Shown: one piece after another, positions 14,773-26,000 of the stretch
Layout: each line of letters opens with the position of its first letter
How positions within the stretch are numbered: the stretch's first letter is position 1
Assembly (NCBI GenBank): GCA_963513935.1
Contig: OY740774.1
Location: forward strand, 92,031,847 to 92,095,846
Reading direction: 5' to 3'
Length of the DNA: 64,000 nucleotides
Source: Aphrophora alni
Taxonomy: Eukaryota; Arthropoda; Insecta; Hemiptera; Aphrophoridae
Position numbers and translations under genes: made by a program
Notes under the pieces: model-generated
The model's database searches: none
Seen by the model: only the letters and a program-made list of their open reading frames with translations
Told to the model about the DNA's origin: nothing

Positions 14773-15851
14773 AGATCTAAATAAATCATCTTCCTTTGTA
14801 GTAGTGATTTTTTAAATGGGTTGCATTTATGTTGGAACTTTCATTTGACGCTTGTTTCTAAACGTAATATAAATCAGGCACCTTTGTATACTTGATTTGT
14901 TATCAAGTACACTACTTTTGATTTTACACTACTTTCGTTGAAAAGAAATGTGTTGCTTTACTAAGAAAATATAACATCAAAGATTACCAATTATAATATT
15001 AGTAAAAATTGCATTTTATACGACTTAACGATTGCATGGTTTACGAACATAATTAGTTATACAGCTATCTCTTTCACCTCGTATATTTCAACTCCTGAAA
15101 TTTTAGTGAATAAAAACTTTACTAACAGATTAAAATCATTTTAAATGTCTATAATATTTATTCTACATTTTAAAGCCAATTTTTATAGTTTCTTGATTGA
15201 AATAATTGAAAAACTTTGTTACTGATATTTATAACATTTTCAATATTGCCTAGTATGAATGGTAAAATTTAATTAGGTGCAAGGATATTTTAAAGTTTAA
15301 TAATATTGGTTGATTTTAATAAAGAAATAACCTATCCTAAGAAATTACACTTTTGGTGTAGAGATTTTTAGTAGTAGTATTATATGCTTAGTATACCCAG
15401 TTCCGGTGACAGTTGAAATAATATAAATCATAAATCGAAAATCCCATCTTCCCCAACATTTCTGGTCATCACTTCAACATTTTAAGGCACCAAATTTATA
15501 TCCCAAAACATTTTTACAAAAATTCTTGAATGTTAGCTTACAATAAAATATATTGCATAGCAATACTTATATTGCATAACACCTATAAAATTCATCAAGA
15601 CCTGTAAATATTTATATAAAATGTATTATAATATCAATTTCAATCACTCAAAAAATACAGTAAGTTCTATTTAATCCATAAAATTACACGTGTGTTTAAA
15701 TTTGCTATAGCCTATTATAAAAAACTCATAATTGCCTATATATTACTCAACAAATTACTAGATAACGAAAAGGAAAATTATATATTAATAATTATAATTG
15801 CATGTTATATATTGATAATATACATTTTTGTTTGTGTTTTCCATAAAGCTA

Positions 15852-15854
<3 letters not shown>

Positions 15855-15921
<67 letters not shown>
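15855..15921. repeat. (TA)n microsatellite
   Basis: Uninterrupted TA over about 66 bases. Two overlapping + strand frames cross it with Tyr-Ile runs; both are artefacts. Confidence 0.97.
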
Positions 15922-15923
<2 letters not shown>

Positions 15924-17488
15924 TCGACAATCAATACCTTACATTTTGTAACAATCGTAAAAAATAGCCTTATTTCTCAAACAATCATTTCAACGAGTTT
16001 GTTAATTGTTCAAGTTATTGTATTTCTAGGCATAAACATCGTTTGATAGTGTTTACTTTAAAATACTGAACTACAGCTTAGTAAAAAAAAAATCAGTACC
16101 ATATTTTATACTAAGGATTAACTTTTCAAGAGCTTGTCACATCTACAGTAGCACAGCGGTGAGAAAATGTACATACTATACAAACCATTCAACTCTTTTT
16201 GGGCGAAGTTATTTGTATGTCGTTGAAGTAGCTATAAAAAGAAAACATACATTGGAAATAACAAAATATATTTAATAATAATTTGAAATTCACTTACTTT
16301 TATCAAAACTATAAGACATATTTAGAATAATTTATTTCATGCAACTTTTAACATTTACAATATATATTCTCACCGTTTATTATAAATATTTTATTATTAA
16401 AACACTTAATAAATTATACATTGTTATGTAGATGTAAATAGCAAACAAATTCATAATTTACAAAAAATATATAAATAAAATTATGATACAGTAGAAAAAA
16501 TCCAATTTGTGTTTTCTATAAATCGCTTAATAGTCTAAAACGATTATTTCGATATCTTATTTAATTATGTATACTGAACTCGATTACAATATATATATAT
16601 ATATATTGGCAAATTTAAATATTGTGTCTTCAGACAGTAACATTCCTGTCATAGTTTAGTAATGTTGTGTTGATTTGCCTGAACATTAAAATACATTGTC
16701 TAACTTCCAAATTGTATACCTTAATTAAAAAATCCTAAATATAAAGATGACATCTCAAAATTTAATAAGTGTCAATAGGATTACTTTTTTATACTCCATG
16801 TTTCACGGAGTCATCTGAATAAAAGTGCCGTGAGATAGTTGCACATTATGATACAAAGAAACTACCCTAATAAATTATTCTTATTTAATGTAAAGTCCAC
16901 GTAAAATTTGTGTAGTAAGTTTCATTATCTTATCTAACTTTTACAATATCTTTGGATTTTAATTTTAATTACCGAATAGATAGAATATCACGAAAAAAAT
17001 ATATATAATTCAATTTATAAATGAATTGCCATGTATTATTTGCCACCAGTAGTTATAAATGCACTATCTGAACAAATAAGTGTAGTTTTTATAAAAGCAT
17101 GTGTTGCTACATATTTATATAAAATTGAATATCAATATTCATTAAAATTTTTAATTCAAAAAATGAAATTTGCTTTTATATATTCATGGCAGACGTTACA
17201 GGTAATAGAAAAATAAATCTGTTTACTCAGAAGAACTGATTTACGTAACTTAGATTTGAATATTTTCTCATTCATAACTTTTAATTATTCACCGTCAGTT
17301 CAAAGAACAGATTTTTATAAATGAAGAGTTGAAATAATATTTGTTATTGCTGAATATTTTAATAATGGCTGTATTCTTTCAGATTTTGTTTCTTGGTAAT
17401 ATTATTAAAATATTCACTATTGATTTCTTTTAATATCTAGTACCCAATAACTTTCCAGACGTTACCCCCTTATTATTAAATTATGTTT

Positions 17489-17503
17489 TGTGTGTGTGTG
17501 TGT

Positions 17504-17558
<55 letters not shown>

Positions 17559-17568
17559 GTGTGTGTGT
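17489..17568. repeat. Compound (TG)n-(GA)n-(TG)n microsatellite
   Basis: TG repeats with one interruption to about 17537, then about ten GA units, then a short TG return. It sits about 220 bases before the middle exon, so it could affect local splicing, but nothing in the sequence proves it. Confidence 0.95.
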
Positions 17569-17785
17569 TTGTGTTGGTTTTCATACTTGTAATTTTAGTT
17601 TGTGAAATTCAGTCTTGTAAAATCTCATTCCAATAATCAATTGATGTCTTCACTTTTTAATATAGTATGTCAAAATATATGTAGTTTGAGGGAAAACTTT
17701 TACACATTTTCAACAGTATTTTCAAGACTATCTTTTTAAAAGGCCTACGACTGTTGGAAGAAGATGCAGGTTTTCCCCCTACCAG

Positions 17786-17834
17786 CAGGGTTAGCTTTGC
17801 TTCTCCAATGTAGAGAAGTCGAGACAATAGAAAT
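17786..17834 (+). CDS. Middle coding micro-exon of the unrecognised split gene
   Basis: A pyrimidine tract, TTTTCCCCCTACCAGCAG, gives two tandem acceptors three bases apart (exon start 17786 or 17789), and the donor is a perfect GTAAGTAT at 17835. Entered in phase 1 from the exon ending at 1381, the frame is open throughout and reads GLALLLQCREVETIE, with an extra Ala if the first acceptor is used. It leaves in phase 2. The same frame is open further upstream to 17743, so a longer exon with another acceptor is conceivable, but acceptor 17742 would break the phase with the first exon and meet a TAG. The region is visibly richer in G+C than its flanks. Function unknown. Confidence 0.5.
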
Positions 17835-18332
17835 GTAAGTATTGATTATATTTTTTACATTGTTAGAGATAGTTTCCATGAATTTTACTGAGACAAACTT
17901 TAAAATTGCGGTGGCTACATTTTTAGGAACGGTGTTGTGTGGAAAATTATTGTATACTTGAAATATTGTTCCACGACTAATACATGTATTTCTATTCTCG
18001 GTTGATACAGTTAATTTGGCGTGTACACACTAGATCTAACTTCAATACAAAAATCTTAAAACTGTTCCTTTATAGTTAATGTCTACATTTCTGAAGTCCA
18101 AGTAAAATTTGGAATTATCAATGTATTTGAGTTTTAGATTTCAAGAAATATTTTTACTTTTTATCAAATTAAGCTGTGATCAGGATTCTTAATTCTAAAA
18201 ATAATTTTTATATTTCATTTATTGACAATTTTAAATTGTCTCAAATATATAATCATTCCAGAATGCATAACATTCTATTTTATGGTTGTAAGTAACGCGA
18301 TTCAGTCAAATATTTTGATCTATTTTTTTTTT

Positions 18333-18640
18333 TACGAGGATCTTCGGAAAATAACCTCTGTTTTTGTCTAGAGCGAGAGGTAATAGTGGTTGCAGCACCA
18401 CCCTTGTGGTAGTGTGTACACGTATACAGTAGCTCAGTCCGCGCCCAGCTGTGCCAGTGGTAAGGTTATGATGCTGTTTGTTTGCCTCTAATAATAATCA
18501 TTCAAAATAAGCGCTGTATTAGAAAAAAGCGTTACGAAGTGCAAAGTGAATGCTGTATTAAGATTTCTGATGGCAAATTTTTTAGAAGAACAAACATTTA
18601 GGATGAGGGAAGAAGGTGTAGGTAATTTGTAGTTAGTAAT
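18333..18640 (+). mobile_element. Decayed mariner-type element, 5' part
   Basis: Starts with TACGAGGATCTTCGG, similar to the TACGAGG ends of many mariner-like elements, and continues with a GC-richer leader. Around 18510-18575 the + strand reads LEKSVTKCKVNAVLRFLMAN, resembling the mariner transposase N-terminal helix-turn-helix start (Cys-Glu-Val-x-x-Val-Ile-Arg-Phe-Leu). The frame then degenerates; no DDD catalytic core or matching right end is visible. It lies inside the second coding intron. The right boundary is uncertain and may reach about 18.9 kb. Confidence 0.5.
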
Positions 18641-19009
18641 GAACTCATTCAGAAAATTTCCTGAAAAATCGGCCTTTCACAAAATGCGAACTTTATAAAC
18701 AATTCCACCGACTGTATTGTTACCAGAAATTCGATGGGTACCGAAAATTCTTTCCGAGAATCAAAATACTGGGCTCTGTTTTAGAAATTTGTTAGAATTT
18801 TTTGAATTTTTTTTTTTTAACTACGATCCTAAAAAAAATTGTGCAAATATTTAAAACTTCTCAAATCTCTGCCAAATCTGAAAAAAATTCTACTTTGAAT
18901 GAGAAGGAAGTTAATGACCCTTAATTATATCAAAAAGTATGATGTAATAGTTATAATTTACACAACAAAGTCAAATGAGCTATTATTTTTATTAAATTGA
19001 ACAAACATA

Positions 19010-19285
19010 TTTAGAAATCACCATCTTTCATAGGCGTCCTTATAAGTGCCTCGATTTTCTGTAACCACAGTTATGTACAGTTGATAAAGTCAAGACGTTT
19101 GTGTTTAAGTATTGAAGGTTTTCATAGTTAGAAATTTCTTACTACAATTTCTAATTTTGAAAACCTTCAATACTTTAAAACAACATTGTGACGTTATAAA
19201 CTGTGCATAAATGTGGTTACAGAAAATCGAGTTACTTATAAGATGGCAATAAAATCGCCTATTAAAGATGAAGATTTCTTAATTT
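19010..19285. mobile_element. Foldback repeat / long imperfect hairpin
   Basis: The two halves are imperfect complements over nearly the whole length, meeting near 19140. Matching blocks include CTCGATTTTCTGTAACCACA with TGTGGTTACAGAAAATCGAG, AAGTATTGAAGGTTTTCA with its complement, and an outer CATCTTTCATAGGCG block. It carries no coding frame and is probably a MITE of foldback type. It lies in the second coding intron, about 450 bases before the last exon. Confidence 0.75.
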
Positions 19286-19729
19286 AAATAAAAAAATGTT
19301 TATATATTATATTATATGTTTATATATATTATTTCCAAATTAGATGTATAATTGAATGAGTTGGATATTTTAATGCATTTGAGAGCTATTGTAGTTTGAA
19401 ATCTATAAAAATTCCCGTTTCAAATGCAATAATTTTTATAAAATGCTCGTGACTCTGTAACTATTCATCCAAATATCTCAGAGCTGTTTAAGACACCATG
19501 CCACATCCTTCGCCTATAATCATTTACTCTTACAAGGAAGTAAAAGTTTGAGTATGTATCTCCCATTCTGGCATGTTTAGGAAAAGCCTATAAAATTATT
19601 TGTTTGTTTATTTAGTTTTAATGTACGAGTTTGAGTTAATGTAGTTTAATGTTTTTACCTTGATTATTTAAAAATATTTGCAGATATTCTTATGGTTCTC
19701 TATTTATTTATTTTATTTTTTTGTTTCAG

Positions 19730-19811
19730 AAGATTCGATGTCTTACACATATTATGTAAACAAGAGTTCAGTGTTGTGTTTGGTTTTATGATAGAGACGA
19801 AAGAAAAATAA
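19730..19811 (+). CDS. Last coding exon of the unrecognised split gene
   Basis: The acceptor is a long T-rich tract ending TTTTGTTTCAG at 19729. Entered in phase 2 from the exon ending at 17834, the frame is open for 27 codons, including RFDVLHILCKQEFSVVF, and ends at TAA 19809-19811. The stop overlaps an AATAAA polyadenylation signal at 19807-19812. Matching phase, a strong acceptor and a stop on a poly(A) signal together argue for a real 3' end. The C-terminal peptide is hydrophobic with a charged tail. I do not recognise a domain, and chance cannot be excluded for an exon this short. Confidence 0.5.
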
Positions 19812-19812
19812 A
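19807..19812 (+). terminator. Polyadenylation signal AATAAA
   Basis: Canonical hexamer overlapping the predicted TAA stop of the split gene, implying a very short 3' untranslated region. Confidence 0.4.
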
Positions 19813-20276
19813 TAGTTTTATGTCAATTGTTGATTGTAACCACAAGTGGTTATGTAGTGAGATGTATTATATAAACTATTATTATATACCAATCATTGCA
19901 TGTACTAGGTAGAAAAAGTTATTTGCCAAATTGTAATCATAAAAATTGTTTAATGAATAAATGTAAAATAATAGAAAAATGCCTTTTTAAATTTATTGAG
20001 TTATTCCTAACCCATTTCCTGTTCCTTACAGAAAAAAAAAGTTGTATTCCAGGTAGCAATATTTTGCAGGAAATGTATATTAGACCGCTGTACTTCCCAG
20101 CCATATAAACTGAGAAAATATTTGTTTGGTTTGTTGTCTGGTAAAAGGCAGCACTTTCCACGACATAAAAATTATGAAAGCTATTGCTTCGATTAATCTA
20201 AGGTAGAACATAGCAATTTCCATAAGGAAAAAATTAAATCTTGACATCTAAAAAACTTCGATTGATATTTTGAAAA
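19813..20276. other. No supported feature
   Basis: AT-rich sequence between the split gene and the minisatellite. Overlapping short frames on both strands (19896-20161) are open by chance and have no motif. Confidence 0.5.
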
Positions 20277-22230
20277 GTTACAAAAAACCTATTATCCAGT
20301 GAATAGAAGTTGTTAGGAGGTCTAGCGGTTTTGAAATACTCATAGCAAATCTGATATTTGAATCAAAGCTGCATTGGGCTACCTCCTTTAGGATTAAATT
20401 CTCCTGATACCGATATAACAGGTAAAACGACAAAATCCTCTTATCAGGTGAATATGATTTGATAAGAGGTCTATCTGAATTGAAAACGGAATCATAGTTG
20501 ACATCCACCTCCCTTAACATTATTTTTTCCTAATATTGCGGTAAAATGACAAAATCATGTTATCGGATGAATATGATTTGATAGGAGGTCTTTTTGAATT
20601 ATAAGAATTTTAAACTTAATCACATTTAACATCCAACTCCTTTAAGATTATAATCTCCGTATACTTACGTAAATCGACAATATCCTGATACACGGTGAAC
20701 ATGATGTGATAGGAGGCCAGTAGAGCCCGAATATTAGAGGACAAAAGTGGTGGAGGTTACCACGTGACTTAAGCCCCGCCTATTGAATCTCCTCCTCCAC
20801 TCGTGCCCCACCTCTTGCCCCTCCCCCATCATTATTGCCCCTCACCCTCATATATTGCCCCGCCCCTTGCGCCTCCTCCCTCATTTCATGCCTCTCCAAT
20901 TCCATTTTTGCCCCGCGCCTTTCCTATCTCCCTCCATACATGCTCCGCCTTTTGCCCCCAAATATTCATAGCAACTCTGATAATTGAATCACAGTTATAT
21001 AAACCTCTTTTAACATAATATTCTCCTGATATCTTGAAAACCTACTAAAAACTGTTATCCAGAGAATAGAAGTTGTTAGGAGGTCTATTGGATTTGGAAA
21101 ACTGAAACGCAGTTTACATCCACCTCCTTTAACATTATATTCTCTTGATATTGCGGTAAAACGACAAAATCTTGTTATCAGGTGAATATGATTTAATAGG
21201 AGGTCTATCTGAATTGAAAATGGAATCGTAGTTGACATCCACCTCCTTTAACATTATTTTTTCCTAATATTGCGGTAAAACGACAAAATCCTGTTATCGG
21301 GTGAATATGATTTGATAGGAGGTCCATTTGAATTAAAAACTGAATTACATTTAACAACCACCTCCTTTCAGATTATATTCTCCGTATACTTACTTAAATC
21401 GACAAAATCCTGATACCAGGTGAATATGATGTGATAGGAGGTCAGTAGAGCCAGAATATTTGAGGACAACAGTTGTGGAGGTGACCACGTGACTTCAGCC
21501 CCGCCCCCTGAATCTCTACCTCCATTCTTGCCCCGCCTCTTGCCCCTCCCCCTAATCTATTTCCCCGCCCTCCCCTCCCCCCTCAATTCTGACCCCTTCA
21601 ATTCCATGTTTGCCGTCCACTTGCCTATCCCCCTCCGATCAAGCCCCGCCTTTAGCCCCTCACCAAATATTCATGGCAACTATGATAATTGAATCACAAT
21701 TGCATTGATCTCTTTTAACATAATATTCTCCTGATACCTTGAAAACTTACAAAAAAAACGGTTATCCAGTGAATAGAAGTTGTTAGGTGGTTTATTGGGA
21801 TTGGAAAACTGAAACGCAGTTTACATCCATCTCCTTTAACATTATATGCTCCTAATACTGCGGTAAAACGACAAAATCCTGTTACCAAGTGAATATTATT
21901 TGATAGTAGGTCTATTTGAATTGAAATTGAACTACAGTTAACATCCACCTCCTTTAAGATTATATTCTCTGAAAACTGCGGTAAAACGACCAAATCCTGT
22001 TATCAGGTGAATATGATTTGATAGGAGGTCTATGTAGACATCTACCTCCTTCAACATTAAATTCTCCTGATCCCTTGAAAAGGTACAAAAAAACCTGCTA
22101 TCCAGTGAATAGAAGTTGTTAGGAGGTCGATTGGTATCGAAATATTCAGGACAACTCTGATGATTGAATCACAGGTTCATTGACTTATTTTAACATTACA
22201 TTCTCCTGATACTTTCTTTTTAAATGTAAG
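20277..22230. repeat. Higher-order minisatellite with embedded C-rich blocks
   Basis: A monomer of roughly 116-120 bases recurs with divergence; it contains GATAGGAGGTCTAT, CATCCACCTCCTTTAACAT and GCGGTAAAACGACAAAATCC (for example near 20425, 20542, 21158, 21274, 21396, 21861, 21979). A second landmark, AAATATTCATAGCAACTCTGA, recurs near 20331, 20961, 21665 and 22139, so monomers are grouped in larger units of about 0.5-0.7 kb. Two larger units carry C-rich blocks (about 20756-20960 and 21478-21663) full of GCCCCTCCC and GCCCCGCC. Small frames here are by-products of the repeat. Confidence 0.85.
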
Positions 22231-22699
22231 AAAGTGCTGTACTCTACCAGTTATCAAACTAAGCAATAACTTTCTAAACATATATGTTTTACAGTGGAGA
22301 AAGTATTGGTATCTACTAAAAATAAAACTGCAATCTAAATATTTAAATAAAAATATTTATTAATGTAACAAATTTGTAAATACAGTAGATATAAAAAATG
22401 TTGTTTAAAATAACAATGAAAAATAAAATATATAAAATTACATTATTTTTAAAATTCACTTTTTCACCACTTTTTAGTCTTTTTTAATACAACACTCAAA
22501 AAACACTTGGACTTTTTCTATTGATGTCATCGATGTTGAATAATGTGCTGCCATAATGAATCTGCAACAAAATTATTAAAATAACAATTTTAAAACTCTA
22601 TAATTAATTGTCAAACATTTTTTGAAATATAAACTTCTTTAGGCGCACCAGTAACAGAATACTATTAGTATGGATGGGTTAAATGGGAATTAAGAGTCA

Positions 22700-23000
22700 C
22701 AAACTATCGAATACATTAATACTAAAACTAAAAATCAATCAAAAATATTGCACAAACTTTCTCATACATAAATACTAAAACTAATGATCTGTCAAAATAT
22801 TGAACAATCTTTCTCTCACATAAATACTAAAACTAATGATCTGTCAAAATATTCTCAAACTTCACCATACATAAATACTGAAACTAATGATCCGTGAAAA
22901 ATATTGCATAAACTTTCTCTTACATAAATAATATAACTAATCATCAGCCACAAATATTGCAGAAAGTGTCTCATACATAAATACTAAAACTCATAATCAG
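22700..23000. repeat. Minisatellite of about 53-bp unit
   Basis: CATAAATACTAAAACTAATG recurs near 22717, 22768, 22820, 22871, 22924 and 22977, with intervening CAAAATATTGCACAAACTTTCTC. About six degenerate copies. Confidence 0.85.
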
Positions 23001-26000
23001 TATGAAAGATAACTATGCTCCTAAAGATAGAAACTTCGAAACATTAGATATAAAAAATTATGTGTGTAAACAATACTCTTTATGTTATATTTATTTGATA
23101 AATTTATATCATTGGGTTAACATTCTATCTTTGATAACTACGAACTTCTCACAAGGGTGTTGTGGGACCTATATTCTCACAAGTGTAGCTATGTTAGACT
23201 GTGTGTGGAGGAGGGGGGGGGGTTGTAAATCAAAAATCAAAAAACGTAAGATAAGTTAAATGTAAATATTTGTAAGTATTAATGGCATAAAACATGACCC
23301 TTATAATAAACATTCACCTTAAACATGTAAAGTTACTTTATAACTTATCTGTATAGAGGTTGTACATAAAATATCTATAGAGCTGTCCGTAAATAACAAG
23401 CATAGTTAATGTCAAAGTTGGTGTAATTACAAGATTTGTCACTCATTAAATGAATTGTTCTTAACAGTAAAGAAAGATGTAATTCAAACTTGAAAAATCA
23501 TATTTATTGTACAGAGCCTTCAATTTTATTAGTTAATATATCAGTTACATTGTAGTAAGTAAGAAAATCACGTAATTCAATAGAAGTTTGTACATTAGAA
23601 TATTATAATAACAAGAACAATAATTTACCTAGAGCAAGAAGATTTAATGTAGTTTTTTTGTGTTGTAAAAAAAAACACAAACAAAAAAATTGTCTGTATA
23701 AAAATTATATAATGAATTTACGTTCATTGTTTTGCAAAACTACAAAATATTCTTTTATTTTACAAAGTTATTCGCTTTAAAACTCATAATTATACTTGAA
23801 GTACGACTATCGACGATAAGACAATAAACTGTTTTATAATAGAAAACATTTATATATATATATATATATTGTTTATTTATTGTGAAAACATAATTAGGAT
23901 TAAAAAAATATTTTGATATACCCTTTAATGGTGCAATTTCTTTACAGTGAAATATGAAATTATACATAATTTTGGTTATGTTTGTTTTTCAAATAATCAT
24001 GATTTTAATTAAAATATATATTAATAGTGAACAATATTACAAAAACGTTAAAAACGATCATTAAAAATAATAAATTCTTAAATTTTAAATTACATTGTTT
24101 ATAAACTAAAAATTAAGTTGTAAGAAAATTCGTATGATGTATTATTATAACTGATATTAAACATTCACTTAAAAAAATAGGAAAATAAGAAAGGAAATTG
24201 TCTTGGAAACAAATAAGAGCGGTTATATTTGTTGGAAGTAACAGAACCAGAATTTGTGAACCGTAAAGAGCTGCAAAGTACTGTGATTGTGTAAGAAATG
24301 TGAGAAGATATTGAATTCAATACAGTCAGTATAGAAACTGCTTATATCGCAATTCCGTCTTGGTTCCATTTATCCAAAGCCAAACAGCTTAACTACACGA
24401 CTTTACGTTTCTAAGTTTACAACCTTCACGATATAACTTAAATTGATATATAATTATGTAAATGAATGATATCAAATGATGTAAAGGACTTAAAAGTATT
24501 TTTAAGTATATTATAGTGTATACTAATAACTATATTCTGTTACTAATGTAAGTTGATATAATTTTAAATATATTAACAACCAATCAATGATTTTTTTTAA
24601 ATTCAAGCAAAAAGTAATTTCATCTGATGTACATTTCAGAACTTAATATTGTAATGTAACTTCAGAACTTTGTCTTGTTTTACATTTAACGTATTTTTTG
24701 AGATAAACTAATTTTTAAACAACTACTGTATTTAACTTTTCATCCACCTATAATCTTTACTTTGTTTATATAAAACAGAATACAATTGTTTACTGAATTG
24801 TCCTCGAAACAAGTAAGGGCGGTGATATCTCTACGTAACATCTTCAAAGTATTTGAGCAATAAAATCGTTCGTCAACGACTGAGATATAAGGGGAAATTG
24901 TTAATAAAATGGATTTAGTGAAAAAGATTTTGAAATTGTCTCCATTCCATCTCTGACCCAAAATTTAAAAATCCTAATATTACAAACACATAGCTCAATA
25001 ACGGGAGTAATTTCAGTTGTTATTATTATATCGTCATTTGCATTTAAGTTTGGTAATTTACGATAGTTTGTAATGTTTCTAATTTTTGGCCCAGTAGTAG
25101 TTAATCCTACAATTTTTCGTTTTAAAATATAAAACAGATTTTTCTATTTCCAGTCTGTATGTAATTTACAACACTACTAAATCCCTTTTAACACTTTTAA
25201 AATACAACTTAAGGATAAAAAATTGAGGCAAATAATAAATCCTGAAAACACGGTTCAATCAACGAACCTTCATTATGTTTAATAAAGTCAGATTATTTAT
25301 AGTATAGTGTTAAATGGACATGCCTATTTTTTTATCTTAATTTGTTTGTTGTTGTTTTTTTTACCAAGAAATATTTTACTTAATTTTAGTTTTATAAAAT
25401 GGAGTATTCTGGATAATGGAACTTACGATTTAGGATGCATATTGGAATTGGAATTAAAAAATATATTTATAAGTAAATGATCCAAGGTGTTGGGATTAAT
25501 TAAAATTTAAAAATATATATATTTATTATTCAATTAGGTAACCGAATGATTCATATCTTCTATATATAGAAGCTTGTTTCGTTTTACATATTTACGTTAG
25601 TTGATGGAAACATAAATATTCAATGAAAAGTAAATTACACAATAAACAACATTAACATTTGGTAAGTTGTAATTAAAAATACTCGGAAATACTGGCTTCT
25701 TTGCTAGTTTGTATTTTTATTTTTCGTATTTTACAACGAACATAGAAACCTTTAGATTTTAAAATGTGTATGACTCTAATGTTCGTAACATTTTTAAATG
25801 TAAATGGTTTTTTGGTAAATTGATATATGAGAATAGCTACGAAACACACCAACTAATTAAGAGGTGTTTATCCAAAGCCTAATTTAGTACTATTAACATA
25901 ATGTTAATCCACTTAAAAATAATGTATTAAAATATTACTGCATCGAAGTACCACATCTCAAGGTGAGGTAACATAAATGCAAGTGTGATTTCAAAGTTTA

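Larger units (their letters stand above)
1382..17785 (+). other. Long first coding intron, mostly featureless AT-rich DNA
   Basis: About 16.4 kb between the donor at 1382 and the acceptor near 17785. I saw (TA)n runs, a Tc1-type MITE, poly(A) and poly(T) runs, a small hairpin and a GT/GA microsatellite, each listed separately. The remaining stretches (about 1.83-2.82, 2.87-4.28, 4.48-5.04, 5.07-14.35, 14.77-15.85 and 15.92-17.49 kb) show no domain, no RNA gene and no convincing exon on either strand. Short open frames here have no recognisable content. A missed micro-exon is possible. Confidence 0.5.

Noticed and set aside
17743..17834. Longer version of the middle exon starting at 17743
   Set aside because: It would be out of phase with the first exon and meet a TAG; the pyrimidine tract before 17786/17789 is a better acceptor.
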